Numbered from the stretch's first letter, positions 45,653-57,690 are shown. The stretch: DNA of 64,000 bases from Primulina eburnea (GCF_022965805.1 NC_133105.1:3968001-4032000); one strand, 5' to 3'. The notes: a model not told the origin generated them from the letters alone. Made by a program: numbers and translations.

Positions 45653-48600
45653 ATGGCTCCCGGAAACACATCTGAAGTTCCTCGCCCGCGTGCTCCATCC
45701 GCCATTGATGATCCCCTGAGTCCCTACTTTCTGCATCACTCGGACAATCCAGGTCTCACATTGGTATCACAATCGCTTACCGGAGACAATTACTCGTCCT
45801 GGAGCAGAGCAATGAAGATTGCGCTTTCAGTCAAAAACAAGTTCGGTTTCGTTGATGGAACGATCGTCAAGCCTCCTGAGGTAGATCCAAATCTTCTCAA
45901 TTTCTGGATTAGAAACAATAATATTGTAATATCTTGGATTCTGAATTCGGTATCCAAAGATATTTCGGCAAGCATTCTTTTCTCGGAATCTGCTGCACAC
46001 ATTTGGGAAGATCTCAAAGAAAGATTTCAGCAAAGTAATGGACCAAGAATTTTTCAATTAAAGCGTGATTTAATCACTCTACGTCAAGAACAACAATCCG
46101 TGAGTGTTTATTTCACGAAACTCAAAGCGATTTGGGAAGAGTTGAATAACTTTCGTCCACTCTGTAGTTGTGGCAGATGCATTTGTGAAGGGGTTAGGAA
46201 AATGGATGCATACTCCCAGATGGATTACATCATGACTTTTCTCATGGGGCTTAATGAATCTTTTGCCCAAATTCGAAGTCAGATTTTAATACTTGATCCC
46301 ATGCCTACAATCAATCGTGTGTTCTCGCTGGTTGTTCAAGAAGAACGTCAGAGAGCAATTGGCTCACAGTCTTCAATCCCCAATCATGCAGGGGACATGG
46401 CATTTGCTCTCAAAACTGATCGGCCTCAAAGACAGTCTTATGAAACTAATCGACCACAAAGACAGTCGTATGAACGAGGGCCCTCAAGGTTCATTCGAGA
46501 AAGGCCATTTTGTACTAAGTGCAACGTCAATGGACATACAATAGATACATGTTATAAAATCCATGGATATCCACCAGGATCCAAGTTCAGAGGCAATACC
46601 AGTAATCGGCAAAATGTGTTCAATACAAATCAAGTGTCTGAATCACACAATTCCTCTGCTAGTACAGATGATGGTCATAATCAGAATTTGTTTCAGAGTT
46701 TCAACACACAGCAATTAAGTCAATTAAAGCTGATGTTTGATCAACACCTTTCTTCGGTTGATCAGAAGCACAGTCACCCCAATGAGCCCAACAATGCTCC
46801 CACCACAGGTATATGTCTCTCTACATATGCTCCTAATGATTTAGCCTCTTCATCATATTGGATTATTGATTCCGGAGCATCCCGACACATATGTTCCCAT
46901 ACGTACTGGTTTAATTCACTCAAACCAGCTGGTGGTTCCATAATTACTCTACCCAATCACACAACCATTGAGGTTCAGTTTTGTGGTGATATTGAACTCG
47001 GTGAATGTCTCACTCTTAAGGATGTTATGTTTGTACCAGATTTCAAGTTCAATCTTTTATCTGTCAGTTCACTCCTTGCTACTGCCACATCAATGATCTC
47101 CTTTTATCATGATTCATTCATCATTCAGGAAGCATTAACGACGAAGATGATTGGCAAGGGTAGGAAAATAGAAGGACTCTATGTGCTTGATACAAATTCA
47201 ATCCACCAACATTGTTCTGTCAATCAAGTATCAGCGGAAACGTGGCATAGCCGGCTTGGGCATCCTTCGGTTAGTGTCATGAATATACTAAAAGATCAAT
47301 TACAGTGTCATATGCAAAATTTAGATAGATGTAAATCTTGCTACATTTGTCCATTAGCAAAACAAAAGAAACTTGCATTTATATCACACCATAATGTTGC
47401 TGCTTCTGCCTTTGATCTTGTGCATTGTGATATTTGGGGTCCATATAGTGTTCCAACTATACATAATCAAAGATATTTCTTAACCTTGGTGGATGACTGC
47501 ACCCGGTTTACATGGATATTCCTCCTTCAATATAAATCAGATGCACTCAAGATTGTCTCAAGGTTTTGTGTTATGGTTGAAACTCAATTTCTCAAGAAAA
47601 TTAAAGCATTTCGCACTGATAATGCAAAGGAGCTTGAGTTTACCGAATTATTTCTTGAAAAAGGCATCATCCATCAGTTTTCCTGTGTACAAACACCTCA
47701 ACAAAATTCCGTAGTCGAACGGAAGCATCAACATCTCTTAAATGTTTCTCGAGCTCTATTGTTTCAGTCACATGTGGGGGTTAATCTATGGGGCGAATGT
47801 ATCATGACAGCAACCTACTTAATCAATCGGGTACCATCTCCCACAACTCAGAACAAATCTCCCTATGAACTACTATATCAGAAGTCGTTTAACTACTCAT
47901 CTTTAAGAAGTTTTGGCTGTTTAGCTTTTGCTTCTACTCTAGATGCTCATAGGGACAAGCTAGCTCCTCGTGCTCGGGCTTGTGTTTTCTTAGGATATCC
48001 TGCTGGCATTAAAGGGTACAAGTTGCTCGATATCAAAAGTCATGAAATTTTTATTTCCCGGGATGTTATATTTCATGAAACCACATTCCCCTTTCTGTCC
48101 AATAACACAAATGTCAACATCGATCCATTTGATGATGTGGTTCTGCCATTGTCTCATGATACATCAAATCTCGACACCTTGGTTCCTTCCATGGTTGAGA
48201 ACCCACACTTACTTGAGTCCATCAACCATTCTTCGCCCATGGATCAAGTTACTACTCCACCAGTGTCAGTTCCTCTTCGAACTTCAACCAGAAACGCACA
48301 GCCTCCATCGTATCTTCGTGACTATCATTGCAATCTGATGCAATCCAGCAACCTGATGACGTCCAGCAGTGCTCTCACCTCTGAAGTTGTATATCCCTTG
48401 AGCTCTTGCCTTTCTTATGAATCTTTGTCTCATTCTTATCGCAATCTTGTCCTCAATGTGTCTTCACAATTTGAGCCACAATTCTACCATCAAGCTGTCG
48501 GTTTTCCTCAGTGGCGAGCAGCCATGCGTGATGAACTAGAAGCTATGGAGTCTAACCACACATGGTCAGTTGTCCCACTACCACATGGCAAACATTCCAT

Positions 48601-50026
48601 CGGTTGTCGATGGGTCTTTAAGATTAAATACGCATCTAACGGGTTGATTGACAGACACAAGGCACGCCTTGTAGCCAAAGGATATACACAACAGGAAGGT
48701 ATTGACTTCTTTGAAACCTTTTCACCAGTGGCAAAACTAGCAACCGTCAAAGTATTGTTGGCACTTGCTGCAAGTCAGAATTGGAAACTTGCCCAATTGG
48801 ATGTGAACAACGCATTTCTCAATGGCGATTTGTTGGAGGAAGTCTACATGGATTTGCCACTTGGTTACAATAAACAAGCCTCACACACTGATTCATCCCA
48901 AAAACTTGTGTGTAAGCTTCACAAATCAATTTACGGTCTTCGTCAAGCTTCTAGGCAGTGGTACTCTAAGTTTTCTACAGCGCTGCTTCAATCTGGATTC
49001 ACGCAATCCCAATCTGATCATACTTTATTCACCAAAGGCATAGGCCAATCCTTTGTGGCACTTCTTGTATACGTGGATGATATCATAATTACAGGTCCAT
49101 CCTCAAGTATCATTAACTCATTAAAGGAGCTTCTCCAAGAACACTTTAAACTCAAAGATTTGGGGTCATTAAAGTATTTCCTTGGTCTTGAAATCGCTCG
49201 GTCACAGCAAGGCATTTGCCTATCACAACGACAATATGCCTTAAAGCTATTAGAGGACACGGGATTTTTGGCCAGTAAGCCGGTTTCCACCCCAATGGAA
49301 CCACGAATTCGACTAAACAATACCGATGGTGAGCCACTAAAGGATATTTCACAATATCGTAGGCTCATTGGATGGCTTCTCTATCTCACACTATCACGGC
49401 CAGACATTACATTTGCGGTTCACAAGCTTAGTCAATATGTTGCTCAGCCTCGCACAACTCATTTGCAGGCTGTGCATCACATCTTGCGCTACCTAAAAAC
49501 AGCCCCGGGTCAAGGCATTTTCTTCCCAACTTCATCTTCCACTCAGCTGAAAGCCTTCTCTGATGCTGATTGGGCCGCTTGTCCAGACACGAGGAAGTCA
49601 GTCACAGGCTTTTGTATCTTCCTTGGTGATGCTTTAATCTCCTGGAAGGCAAAGAAACAAGCCACCGTTTCCAGATCTTCTACCGAGGCTGAATACAGAG
49701 CATTGGCTAGCACCACCAGTGAAATCTCGTGGCTCATTCAATTGCTGCGTGATTTTCACATCTCGCCACCATCACCAGCAACCTTGTTCTGCGACAGTCA
49801 ATCGGCGATACACATTGCCACTAATCCAGTGTTTCACGAACGGACAAAGCATATAGAAATCGATTGTCATTTTATTCGAGGCCGAATCCTAGATGGATCT
49901 ATCAAATTACTGCCAGTTAGATCGAATTCTCAACTCGCGGACATGTTCACAAAGCCATTGCCGTCTCCTACATTGTCCAATTTACTCTCCAAGATGTCCA
50001 TCACTAACATTTATGGCACATCTTGA
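45653..50026 (+). CDS. Copia gag-pol polyprotein, intact
   Basis: 1,457 residues encoding everything needed for particle formation, reverse transcription and integration. Order: gag with the N-terminal LTGDNYSSWSRAM motif (about 44-56); a CCHC knuckle C-x2-C-x4-H-x4-C (about 287-300); aspartic protease IDSGAS (about 405); GAG-pre-integrase RLGHPS (about 533); an integrase core with D (LVHCDIWGP, about 590), D (RTDN) and E (VVERKHQ); reverse transcriptase with the YGLRQA region (about 1095) and YVDD (about 1140); and RNase H (SDADW about 1302, STEAEYRALAS about 1342). No stop or frameshift. The ATG lies 60 bases after the PBS. The stop TGA overlaps the polypurine tract. It ranks among RE1-like plant copia proteins. 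Confidence 0.95.
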   Translation: MAPGNTSEVPRPRAPSAIDDPLSPYFLHHSDNPGLTLVSQSLTGDNYSSWSRAMKIALSVKNKFGFVDGTIVKPPEVDPNLLNFWIRNNNIVISWILNSVSKDISASILFSESAAHIWEDLKERFQQSNGPRIFQLKRDLITLRQEQQSVSVYFTKLKAIWEELNNFRPLCSCGRCICEGVRKMDAYSQMDYIMTFLMGLNESFAQIRSQILILDPMPTINRVFSLVVQEERQRAIGSQSSIPNHAGDMAFALKTDRPQRQSYETNRPQRQSYERGPSRFIRERPFCTKCNVNGHTIDTCYKIHGYPPGSKFRGNTSNRQNVFNTNQVSESHNSSASTDDGHNQNLFQSFNTQQLSQLKLMFDQHLSSVDQKHSHPNEPNNAPTTGICLSTYAPNDLASSSYWIIDSGASRHICSHTYWFNSLKPAGGSIITLPNHTTIEVQFCGDIELGECLTLKDVMFVPDFKFNLLSVSSLLATATSMISFYHDSFIIQEALTTKMIGKGRKIEGLYVLDTNSIHQHCSVNQVSAETWHSRLGHPSVSVMNILKDQLQCHMQNLDRCKSCYICPLAKQKKLAFISHHNVAASAFDLVHCDIWGPYSVPTIHNQRYFLTLVDDCTRFTWIFLLQYKSDALKIVSRFCVMVETQFLKKIKAFRTDNAKELEFTELFLEKGIIHQFSCVQTPQQNSVVERKHQHLLNVSRALLFQSHVGVNLWGECIMTATYLINRVPSPTTQNKSPYELLYQKSFNYSSLRSFGCLAFASTLDAHRDKLAPRARACVFLGYPAGIKGYKLLDIKSHEIFISRDVIFHETTFPFLSNNTNVNIDPFDDVVLPLSHDTSNLDTLVPSMVENPHLLESINHSSPMDQVTTPPVSVPLRTSTRNAQPPSYLRDYHCNLMQSSNLMTSSSALTSEVVYPLSSCLSYESLSHSYRNLVLNVSSQFEPQFYHQAVGFPQWRAAMRDELEAMESNHTWSVVPLPHGKHSIGCRWVFKIKYASNGLIDRHKARLVAKGYTQQEGIDFFETFSPVAKLATVKVLLALAASQNWKLAQLDVNNAFLNGDLLEEVYMDLPLGYNKQASHTDSSQKLVCKLHKSIYGLRQASRQWYSKFSTALLQSGFTQSQSDHTLFTKGIGQSFVALLVYVDDIIITGPSSSIINSLKELLQEHFKLKDLGSLKYFLGLEIARSQQGICLSQRQYALKLLEDTGFLASKPVSTPMEPRIRLNNTDGEPLKDISQYRRLIGWLLYLTLSRPDITFAVHKLSQYVAQPRTTHLQAVHHILRYLKTAPGQGIFFPTSSSTQLKAFSDADWAACPDTRKSVTGFCIFLGDALISWKAKKQATVSRSSTEAEYRALASTTSEISWLIQLLRDFHISPPSPATLFCDSQSAIHIATNPVFHERTKHIEIDCHFIRGRILDGSIKLLPVRSNSQLADMFTKPLPSPTLSNLLSKMSITNIYGTS

Positions 50027-50032
50027 GGGGGG

Positions 50033-50223
50033 TGTATCAAATATACCAGATAGCAGTAAGTAGGTTAGCAAAGTAGCTTTTAGTTAGTTAGCGGTTATTA
50101 GTAGTAGAGCTATTAATATACAAGACAAAATAGCTTCTGTATTCGATTGATTCATTTTTCCAGATTACATTCAATATATCGAAGAACTCTCGTTCCGAGA
50201 GATTCAAATAGCTCCACGTAATA
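50033..50223 (+). repeat. 3' LTR of the intact copia element
   Basis: 191 bp from TGTATCAAAT to CCACGTAATA. Confidence 0.9.
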
Positions 50224-50522
50224 AAAGATGGTTCAACTATTTTGATTTTTTAAACATGTCATTTGACAGAAATTTTTTAAAAATAATTATTTTGTGAAAA
50301 AGATTCGTATCAGAAATTTTTCACGAATCTGGTTTCTAGCAAAATTCTTCATGTTTGAAAGTCCTAATTAGATTATGCAAATAATAATAATAACTCCAGA
50401 ATTTCAGTAGAAGCTTTATTAATATAGAAAAGTTTGATTTCCATTTGGATATCATATATCAACGAATAAAAAAAAACTACTATAGCAACATATATATAAG
50501 CCGTAGTGAAGTGTATGACTAC
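50224..50522. other. Continuation of the unit C intergenic region
   Basis: The inverse of about 14541-14837. AT-rich, no gene. Confidence 0.5.
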
Positions 50523-51212
50523 GAGAAGTTCAGTGGCCGAACTGTGGCATGCATCGGCAAACGTCTTGTCAATGCTGCCAATTGCCATCATTTTAATGTA
50601 AGGAAAAAAAATTAATAAAAGGGCAGCTTTTAAATCATATATAATATTTATAGCTGAAAATTAGTCTTTTCATCTGTCTGCCATCATTAATTAATTAATT
50701 AATATATTGCATGCGTGCATGAACGATCAAGAAATTTTCGGGAACTGTGTGTATGTATTTATAGCTTGTCTTGCTAAATGGTATAGTCTATTCACCAGTT
50801 TACTATACTCCGCATATATTAAATGATTTGGATTCGAAAACGTTAATTGGATATAATGAAAACGCTAATTCGAAAACGTATTTGGTGTTTTATAAGTAAA
50901 AATTATTTTCTCCAAACACAATTTTTTAAATAATAGTTGAGATGTGCTTTTTTCAGATTTTTTAAACATTTTAACTGTAAAAATGTTTTTATAAAATAGT
51001 TTTACAAACACATATTTATTCTTAAAACAATTTTTAAAAGCTTTTTATAATTTTTTTGTAAAAAAACACTTTTATAAAAACATTTTATAATTATTTATCC
51101 AACTGGAGCATGATATACCATAAATGTAACAATTAACTTTAATTTTATGTCAATGGGTTATCACAGATGAAAATTAATTCTTTTCATTTGGCTTTCATTG
51201 TTCATTAACAAC

Positions 51213-51266
<54 letters not shown>

Positions 51267-52310
51267 TAGCTTCGGGAGTAGACTGCTTATATAATTAATA
51301 ATAATTATTTTAACATGTATGTGGATATGGACGGGGTGGAAGAGCCATCTCGAATAATACTAATACTATTATAAATAAAATCTTAAATAATTAATGTTTT
51401 TGATAAACTTTTATTCATATATATTACGAATTCATACTATCAATTAATAAAAGTCATGACAAAAAATAATATTGATTCATAATACAACATTATCTATGAG
51501 AAAATATTAATAAACAATGAGAAATTATACTTTTTGATCATTTTATGTTTTTCAACTCTAACCTCTTTTTTCCTTATATTTAATGTGACGCCGAAAAAGA
51601 TGACGTGATATCAAAAAATAATGATATGATATCAAATATTGCTAACGTAACGTATCGTATAGATAGTACTAGGTGAAAAAGGATGAAAATTGAATAAAAA
51701 TAGAAAATGTGACCAAAACTGTAATAATTTTACAAATTGCATACCAAAATAGGAGAAAACCAACAGGAATACATGTCTTACTTTTGAGATAAAGTGCAAC
51801 ACAACACAAATATATAATACATCGTATTTTATTGAATAATTACTAGAATAATAAAAATCAATAGAATGGGTTTTAATCTGCAAATGTTTGTATCATCATT
51901 AAAAAATCTAATCAAATATTATATTTTTATGTATAGACACTCAATTTTGGATTTAATCAATTATAATTTAACTCAATGATGCTGGAGCACAATTATAAAA
52001 TTTATTGACTCACAATATAAAATAATATAATACAATTGTAAAAAAGTTAATTTTTTTTATTATATTGTGAAATGGAAAATAATTGGCATCCAGGTGCAAC
52101 AAGATTGGATGACTCAATTAAAGCCTTTGATCCTGGGATGTGGAACCCCCGCCTGCCTCATTTTTCCTTGCATAAATTTAGATCACAATAATGAATAATA
52201 TAAACAAAAGCTGCCCTTTTATTATTATTATTTTTTTCCTTACATTAAATGATGGCGGCATTGACAAGACGTTTGCCGATGCATGAGACAGTTCTGTCCC
52301 TGCACTTCTC
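50523..52310. repeat. Foldback element, copy C
   Basis: Arms 50523-50603 and 52238-52310 (CGGCAAACGTCTTGTCAATG and reverse), with a 1.6-kb loop carrying a (TA)n at 51215-51263. It keeps about 150 bp near 52080-52230 that copy A has lost. No gene. Confidence 0.55.
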
Positions 52311-53220
52311 GTGTCGGGTTGAGTTAATTTCTGACGCCCCTAGCATGCAAAAAGTGTGAATCCATTTTCATATTTTGTTGTCACACAAAAAGTCATATTA
52401 ACAGTTTCCTACTCTAATATTTCACATATATCTGATAAAAAAATCTGCAAGAATAGAAATTATTATAAAAGGTGTCTTCATTTCCATCCGACAATCCATA
52501 GTAACTCAAGTCTCAAGCCAACCACGTTAAGAGAATATACACGGTCGAAATTTGAAGAGGTCTTGATTATAAATGGACATAAAATAAATTATAATGTGTT
52601 TATCATAAGTTCGTGTTGTGCTCTGGTGTTGTCAACACGCGATCACAATATGTGGCGAAAATTGATTATTTAACACACACGTAAACTTTTAATAAATAAA
52701 GACCAGATTTAAATTATGCACAAGTACAAACATTTGTCCAATGCCTCATAGCAAAAATTCATTAGAAAAAATATATAAATCGTTTATAGCAAAACAATAT
52801 TAGTGTGCATAATAAAACTAAATTTCTTAACATTCCAAGAAATTAATATGCATCAAAATAAACCAAACTCAAAACTCGATGCATAAACCGAAATGTGTGT
52901 TGCTTCAAACCAAACGAAATAATAATCTTCGATCAACACTCTGCGCCAGTGTTGTTCTTGAGTGTTGCCAACACTAATTAGCAACACAGTAAATATGTGA
53001 ATCAATCACACAAACTCTTCACGTTGAATTATGTTTGTTATCCGAAACCAAAAGTACATGAAAAAAATAATAAAAAGTATACTAGCTAGGATTGAATCAA
53101 ACAAACGTTGATAGAATCAATTTGTTTTGTAAGTAATTTATGGACAATTTATCCTTATTTAATCGGTTTAATTTATCGAAATTATTATTATTAATTATTA
53201 TATATTTTAAACGGGCCTCA
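52311..53220. repeat. R1 copy, inverted
   Basis: Matches 11600-12960 and 18000-18600 in reverse. It contains the empty site of the CCGTCGC insertion near 53092. No gene. Confidence 0.55.
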
Positions 53221-53556
53221 ATTTATAGGCCCATTGTTCGTAAAATATATATAAACGGACCCTAGTCCTTTGGTCGTAAGCCGTCTCTGAAGTTACAGTT
53301 CTTCTTTCCCATGCCGAGATTGCTGTCACGTTGTTTGTCCTTGTCGACGCTTACAGAAGCTGCAAGATTCAATACCGATCTGTTCCGGAACAAAATATCG
53401 CCGGTAGTCGTTGGTCCGTAGCAGCTTTTGTTCCGGGTTGATTACCCTGCACCGGAGCCACCGTTCCGATACCGATATTGCAAACCCTTGTTATTTATTA
53501 TCTAAATCTAAAAGGGATCCTGAGAGAAGTTGTGTCTCCGCCAACCACCGCTTCCC
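53205..53556 (+). promoter_or_regulatory. 5' flank / probable promoter of F-box C
   Basis: AACGGGCCTCAATTTATAGG then CCCATTGTTCG: a TATA-like element between two GGGCC/GGCCCA site II-type cores (about 53208-53240). The (TA)n tract found at the other copies is nearly gone here. The uORF ATG of copies A and B is ACG at about 53327. Confidence 0.45.
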
Positions 53557-55526
53557 ATGCCACGGATTAAGTATTCCCGATCGAAATACTTGGCGGATCC
53601 GATGGTCAATGCAGATGATGGCAGTGAAACGAACATGGAGGTAATTATAATAAAGGATTAATATTCAAGTTTAAATCTTTATGTGCTAATTTTATGTGAT
53701 GAAAAGATTAAACCTTTTAGATTATTGATTTGGCATCTCTTTTGGAGGTAATTGTTATAAAATATAATAGAGGATTAATATTCTTCTTTCGATTTCCCAA
53801 GTTTATATCTTTCTTTGCTAATTTTTCTTCTATGATGAAAAGATTAGACCTTTTAGAATATTGATTGATTTGGCACAATTTTTGGAGGTAATTATAAATC
53901 AAAATAAAGGATTAATATTCATCTTTCTGTTGCCCAAGTTTTAGTCTTTCTGTGCTAATTTTCTATGATGAAAATATTAGATTTTTTTCCAGATTATTGA
54001 TTGATTTTTTTACATAATTTTTAAGGTAATTATACATTAAAATAGAGGATTAATATTCTTCTATAGATTTCCCAAGTTTAATTTTTTTGTGCTAATTTTA
54101 TATGATGAAAATTTTATAGAATTTTTTTCATATTATTGACATTTGTTTTGAGATCGAGTTGAACATGGTGTGCTTGTAGTTTGGCAAACCGGAGAAAATA
54201 CGAGATGTATCTTCGTAATAGGTATTTTAATGGGGGAAAAATATATTTTTATTTGTTAAAGTAAATCGTGATATTGTCCGTTTGAATTTCATGACTGAAA
54301 GTCTAAATTTTTTCAATCTTTATGGAATTAATGACATTGTGCTTTATGATTATCCTAGGTTTTATCTACCGAATTATTTTTCCACTTTGCGGTGGATATT
54401 TATATCTCAATATAGTGTGATTTTCTGTACAACTATACAGGTGGATAATCTTAATAAAATGTTAATCCATCCTTGCAAGAGGTGCGCGGGGAAGAACCAT
54501 TGGAGATGTCTTCCTTCGGAGATATTTTTCGAAATTCTTTTACGTCTTCCAGCGCATGTTATACATGATGTGATTACGCATGTCTGCGGAGCTTGGAACT
54601 TATTAATCAGTACAAAAAAATTCATTTGCGATCATCTTCAAAATTCAACTCCTGGAATCATAATCATGGAAAATCTCAAACCCACGGATGGGATTTATGT
54701 TGAAATTCGACAAGGTTGTCTTGAGATATGCAAGTTTGACTGCAGGGATTTTTATTTATGTGGCAGCAGTGTTAATGGTTTAGTGTTGGCCTTCACCGGC
54801 AATAAAGGAGACCATCACGTTCTTTCTATTATCAATCCCTTGACAAAACAACATGAACCTCTGCCATATGACTCAAGTGTAGTACTCGGGACAACTTTAG
54901 CATTTGCTGAGGCTTCGATGAAGTATAAAGCAGTGCGCTCGTATTCTCCCAATTCTCGATCAGGTATATATGTGCTGACACTTGGCGTTGATAATGTTTG
55001 GAGGCACCTTGACGTGCAACACCTATCGAAGCTAGGTCAAGAAGCATTACGTTATCATCCATTTGCTACTCATGGCTATGTGCACTGGATCGGCGAATCC
55101 CGTGTTGTGACACTGAATTTAGATACTGAAATCGTTTATGAGTTTGTTCAGACTGTATATGATCCATTTATGTCTGTGCCTCTAGCGATGGGTCGTAATC
55201 TATCCTGTTGTCATCTGTCCGAACTTCCAGAGTCACTTGGGTATTTGATGGAAGTTATGGAAATGAACCCAGAAACTGGAGAGTGGACCAAGTTGCTTAG
55301 CTCCGATTTGAAACCTCTGAGTGACAGATTCAAAAGCTTGAAATCAGTCGAACTCTTGGGTGTGTTAGCTGGTGGCGAGGTGTTTCTATTTGGAATTTCT
55401 GGTTCTGAGAAACTTTGGGCTGCTTATGATGTTCGGACAAGAGAAATTCAATCGTTTCAGTTCGAAAAAAGTGCTCGAAATTGTCATCCCACAGCTCATG
55501 TGAACACCATGATTTGGTACGAATGA
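53557..55526 (+). CDS. F-box/FBA-type protein, copy C (two exons)
   Basis: A probable SCF adaptor. Exon 1 is 53557-53640 (MPRIKYSRSKYLADPMVNAD...), donor GTAATT, intron 53641-54440 ending CTATACAG, and exon 2 is 54441-55526; 389 residues, phase 0. The F-box core LPSEIFFEILLRLPAHVIHD is followed by an FBA-like region (INPLTKQHEPLP, then a WHL-type repeat region HVHWIGESRVVTLNLDTE in the form GYVHWIGES). It is closest to copy A, lacking only A's nine-residue duplication plus scattered changes. An alternative start at 54282 would read through the intron and is not conserved. Adaptor function and substrate are inferred only. Confidence 0.87.
53641..54130 (+). repeat. Intronic minisatellite of F-box C
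   Basis: Four units with donor-like GGTAATT at 53641 (real donor), 53758, 53888 and 54026, so periods of 117, 130 and 138. Use of a later donor would bring in a stop codon within a few codons. Confidence 0.75.
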
Positions 55527-56330
55527 GGAAGAGTGGCGTTTCACAAAATTGGAGACTTAATTATTTTGTTTGTTGTTGGCTACTGTCGTCCCATATGGTC
55601 TTTTTTTTTTTTAATTATATTATATTAAATTAAATAATCTGAGGCTCCAACTTGAAAATGATGCAAGTTATATGTCTTTGTTCCCTCGGTCGCAATTTTG
55701 TTTGACATCGTGTTTTAGGTTGCTAACTTGCTATCCAAATTTGTTGACATGTTCTTTGTATTTTCTTTCATGCATGTTCGATCGAAAGAAGAACACCGAA
55801 TTATTATATTGTAATAATAAACAATAAATTAAACAAAGGGTAATTTGTTTGTAACCTCTTTAATGAACACTATAATAATAAGAAATAAATTTTTGTATAT
55901 TCATATGTTGAAACTCTAAATTCTCCCAAACCAAAATTCTTCTAGAAACACAATGACACTTCATATTACCAGTCATTTTTAGACCAATCCTCAAATTTTT
56001 TACATTGTTTGGTGAAAATCTCTCCTTACTTTCAGATAATATCTTATCACCACAAATCAGACATCAAACTATCAATTGGCCATTAACAAAAATTGGAATA
56101 TAATTCGTCTAACAAGGACGGGTGATAATGCAATCGAAATCTGAAAGCAAAATAACCAAAATTATGTAAGAACGAAGGAAAGAAGCACATGATCCAGCCC
56201 TCAAATGAAAAGTTGTGACAGATGCTAACAGAGTAATTCAAATATCTTGACTTGCACGTTTCAATGGTTGAGTTGTTCTCAAGAATATGCTATAAAGTAA
56301 ATTCATTTTGAAAGAAAATGTGCCTTGCTT
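55527..56330. other. Intergenic 3' of F-box C, no gene seen
   Basis: The inverse of 8431-9264, AT-rich; a poly-T at 55601-55611 and CAAATTTGTTGACATGTTC-type sequence are shared with A and B. Confidence 0.45.
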
Positions 56331-56466
56331 TGCAAGATACAAACTTATGGTGTTCAATGCAATGTCGGAAAAATTCACGAGGAGAATTGTTGTGCAGAAA
56401 TATGAAGAAGGGATTGGGAGGAAGCTTGCGTATGTTTCCCAAGTTTTGGTTTGGAATCAAAGTTAG
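56331..56466 (+). pseudogene. NBS-LRR C-terminal remnant, copy C
   Basis: Mirror of copy A: a frame ending VSQVLVWNQS at TAG 56464-56466, about 45 codons, joined upstream to unrelated sequence. Non-functional. Confidence 0.45.
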
Positions 56467-56589
56467 AAATAAGACGTGACTTATTTGAATGTTATAATTT
56501 TATTCCAATATGGAGTGATTAATTATTTGCTTAATAATAAGAGTTTTATGTCATTTCTATTTTTGTCTAAATTCCAAAAATCCCATCAT

Positions 56590-56915
56590 TGATTGAAAAA
56601 ATATTAATATGTGTTATATGTTTATTTGATTGAAAAATATTAATTTTAACATTAAAAGTATTAGTTTTTATTATAAAAATATTAATTTGTAACATATGCA
56701 TTCATTGAATGAAAATATTATTTTTTAAAATTAAAATATTAGTTTTATTCACAAATATATTATTATTTGTCAAAGTATCTTCTCAATATGTGTTTGGTTG
56801 ATGAATTTTTTTTAAGTATTATTTAATAATATATGTATTAATTTTCATTGAAAATATATTATTTTTTATATTAAAAATATTACTTTATATGATTAAATAA
56901 AAAATATTACTTTTA
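56590..56915. repeat. AT-rich degenerate repeat tract
   Basis: The inverse of 7808-8160. Confidence 0.5.
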
Positions 56916-56919
56916 AGTA

Positions 56920-57101
56920 GAGTGGATCTCATGTGAGACTGTCTCACTGATATTAATATGTGAGACGTGTCAATCATACACATATTCACAATAAAAGGTA
57001 ATATTCTTAGCTTAAAAAATAATATTTTTTCATGGATGACCCAGATAAGATACTCGTCTCACAAATACGATTCGTGAAACCGTCTCACACAAGTTTTTGC
57101 C
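56920..57101. mobile_element. Mutator-like MITE, GTGAGAC family
   Basis: 182 bp from GAGTGGATCTC to AGTTTTTGCC, the counterpart of 7629-7807 in unit A and therefore older than the A/C duplication. Confidence 0.7.
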
Positions 57102-57189
57102 TTCAAAATATTAGTTTTAAATGTAAAATTAGTATTTTTTTTATGTCAAAATTAATATTTTGTAATATAAGTTTTTTAATGTTAAAATA

Positions 57190-57690
57190 TAGGAAGTGTC
57201 AAAATTTAACTCGATTCGACAACTCGAAACGGTTCGGCCAGGAAAATAACAGGTTTGATTGGGGTTTTCGAGTTCGGGTCAGATCAGGTTAGACCTGATA
57301 TCTGACCCGGAAAAGTAATCGGATAGGTTGACCCGAAAATTTTAATTTTTTTAAAAAAATATATATAATTAATAATATTGCCTACATTTTATATATTGCA
57401 TATTTGAAAAAAAAAAGTATTATATATTTATATCATAAATATCCATCATTTGATATTTATTTTGTATATATTTTTTATTTTTTTAAACAATTATTTATTT
57501 GATTTAGTAAATATATTTTTAATTTTCTACAATTAAATTTTCGAACTTAATATATCGGAGATTTTACTATTATGTATTTAAATTAAAATATTATTAAGAA
57601 AATTCAAAATCAGGTTGGGAGTTTTCCGATTGGTTCGGGTTTGAGACGAGTTCGGCTTGAACAGTTTTTAATACTATCACGTGTCAACCC
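57190..57690. mobile_element. hAT-like element, truncated by nested MITE and array
   Basis: Starts TAGGAAGTGTCAAAATTT; runs to GTGTCAACCC, where the CGGTATACCG MITE (57691-58047) is inserted. The far end is missing because the nested MITE is itself cut by the tandem array at 58048. Confidence 0.6.

Larger units (their letters stand above)
45390..50223 (+). mobile_element. Intact Ty1/copia retrotransposon
   Basis: 4,834 bp. The LTRs (45390-45580, 50033-50223) are 191 bp each and differ at one base, by eye. PBS TGGTATCAGAGC at 45581-45592; polypurine tract GAGGGGGG at 50025-50032; one uninterrupted polyprotein. The empty site survives in unit A near 14838. Flanking 5-mers (AGAAA / AAAGA) are not a clean duplication. 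Near-identical LTRs and an open frame indicate a very recent, perhaps still active, element that inserted after the A/C duplication. Confidence 0.93.
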
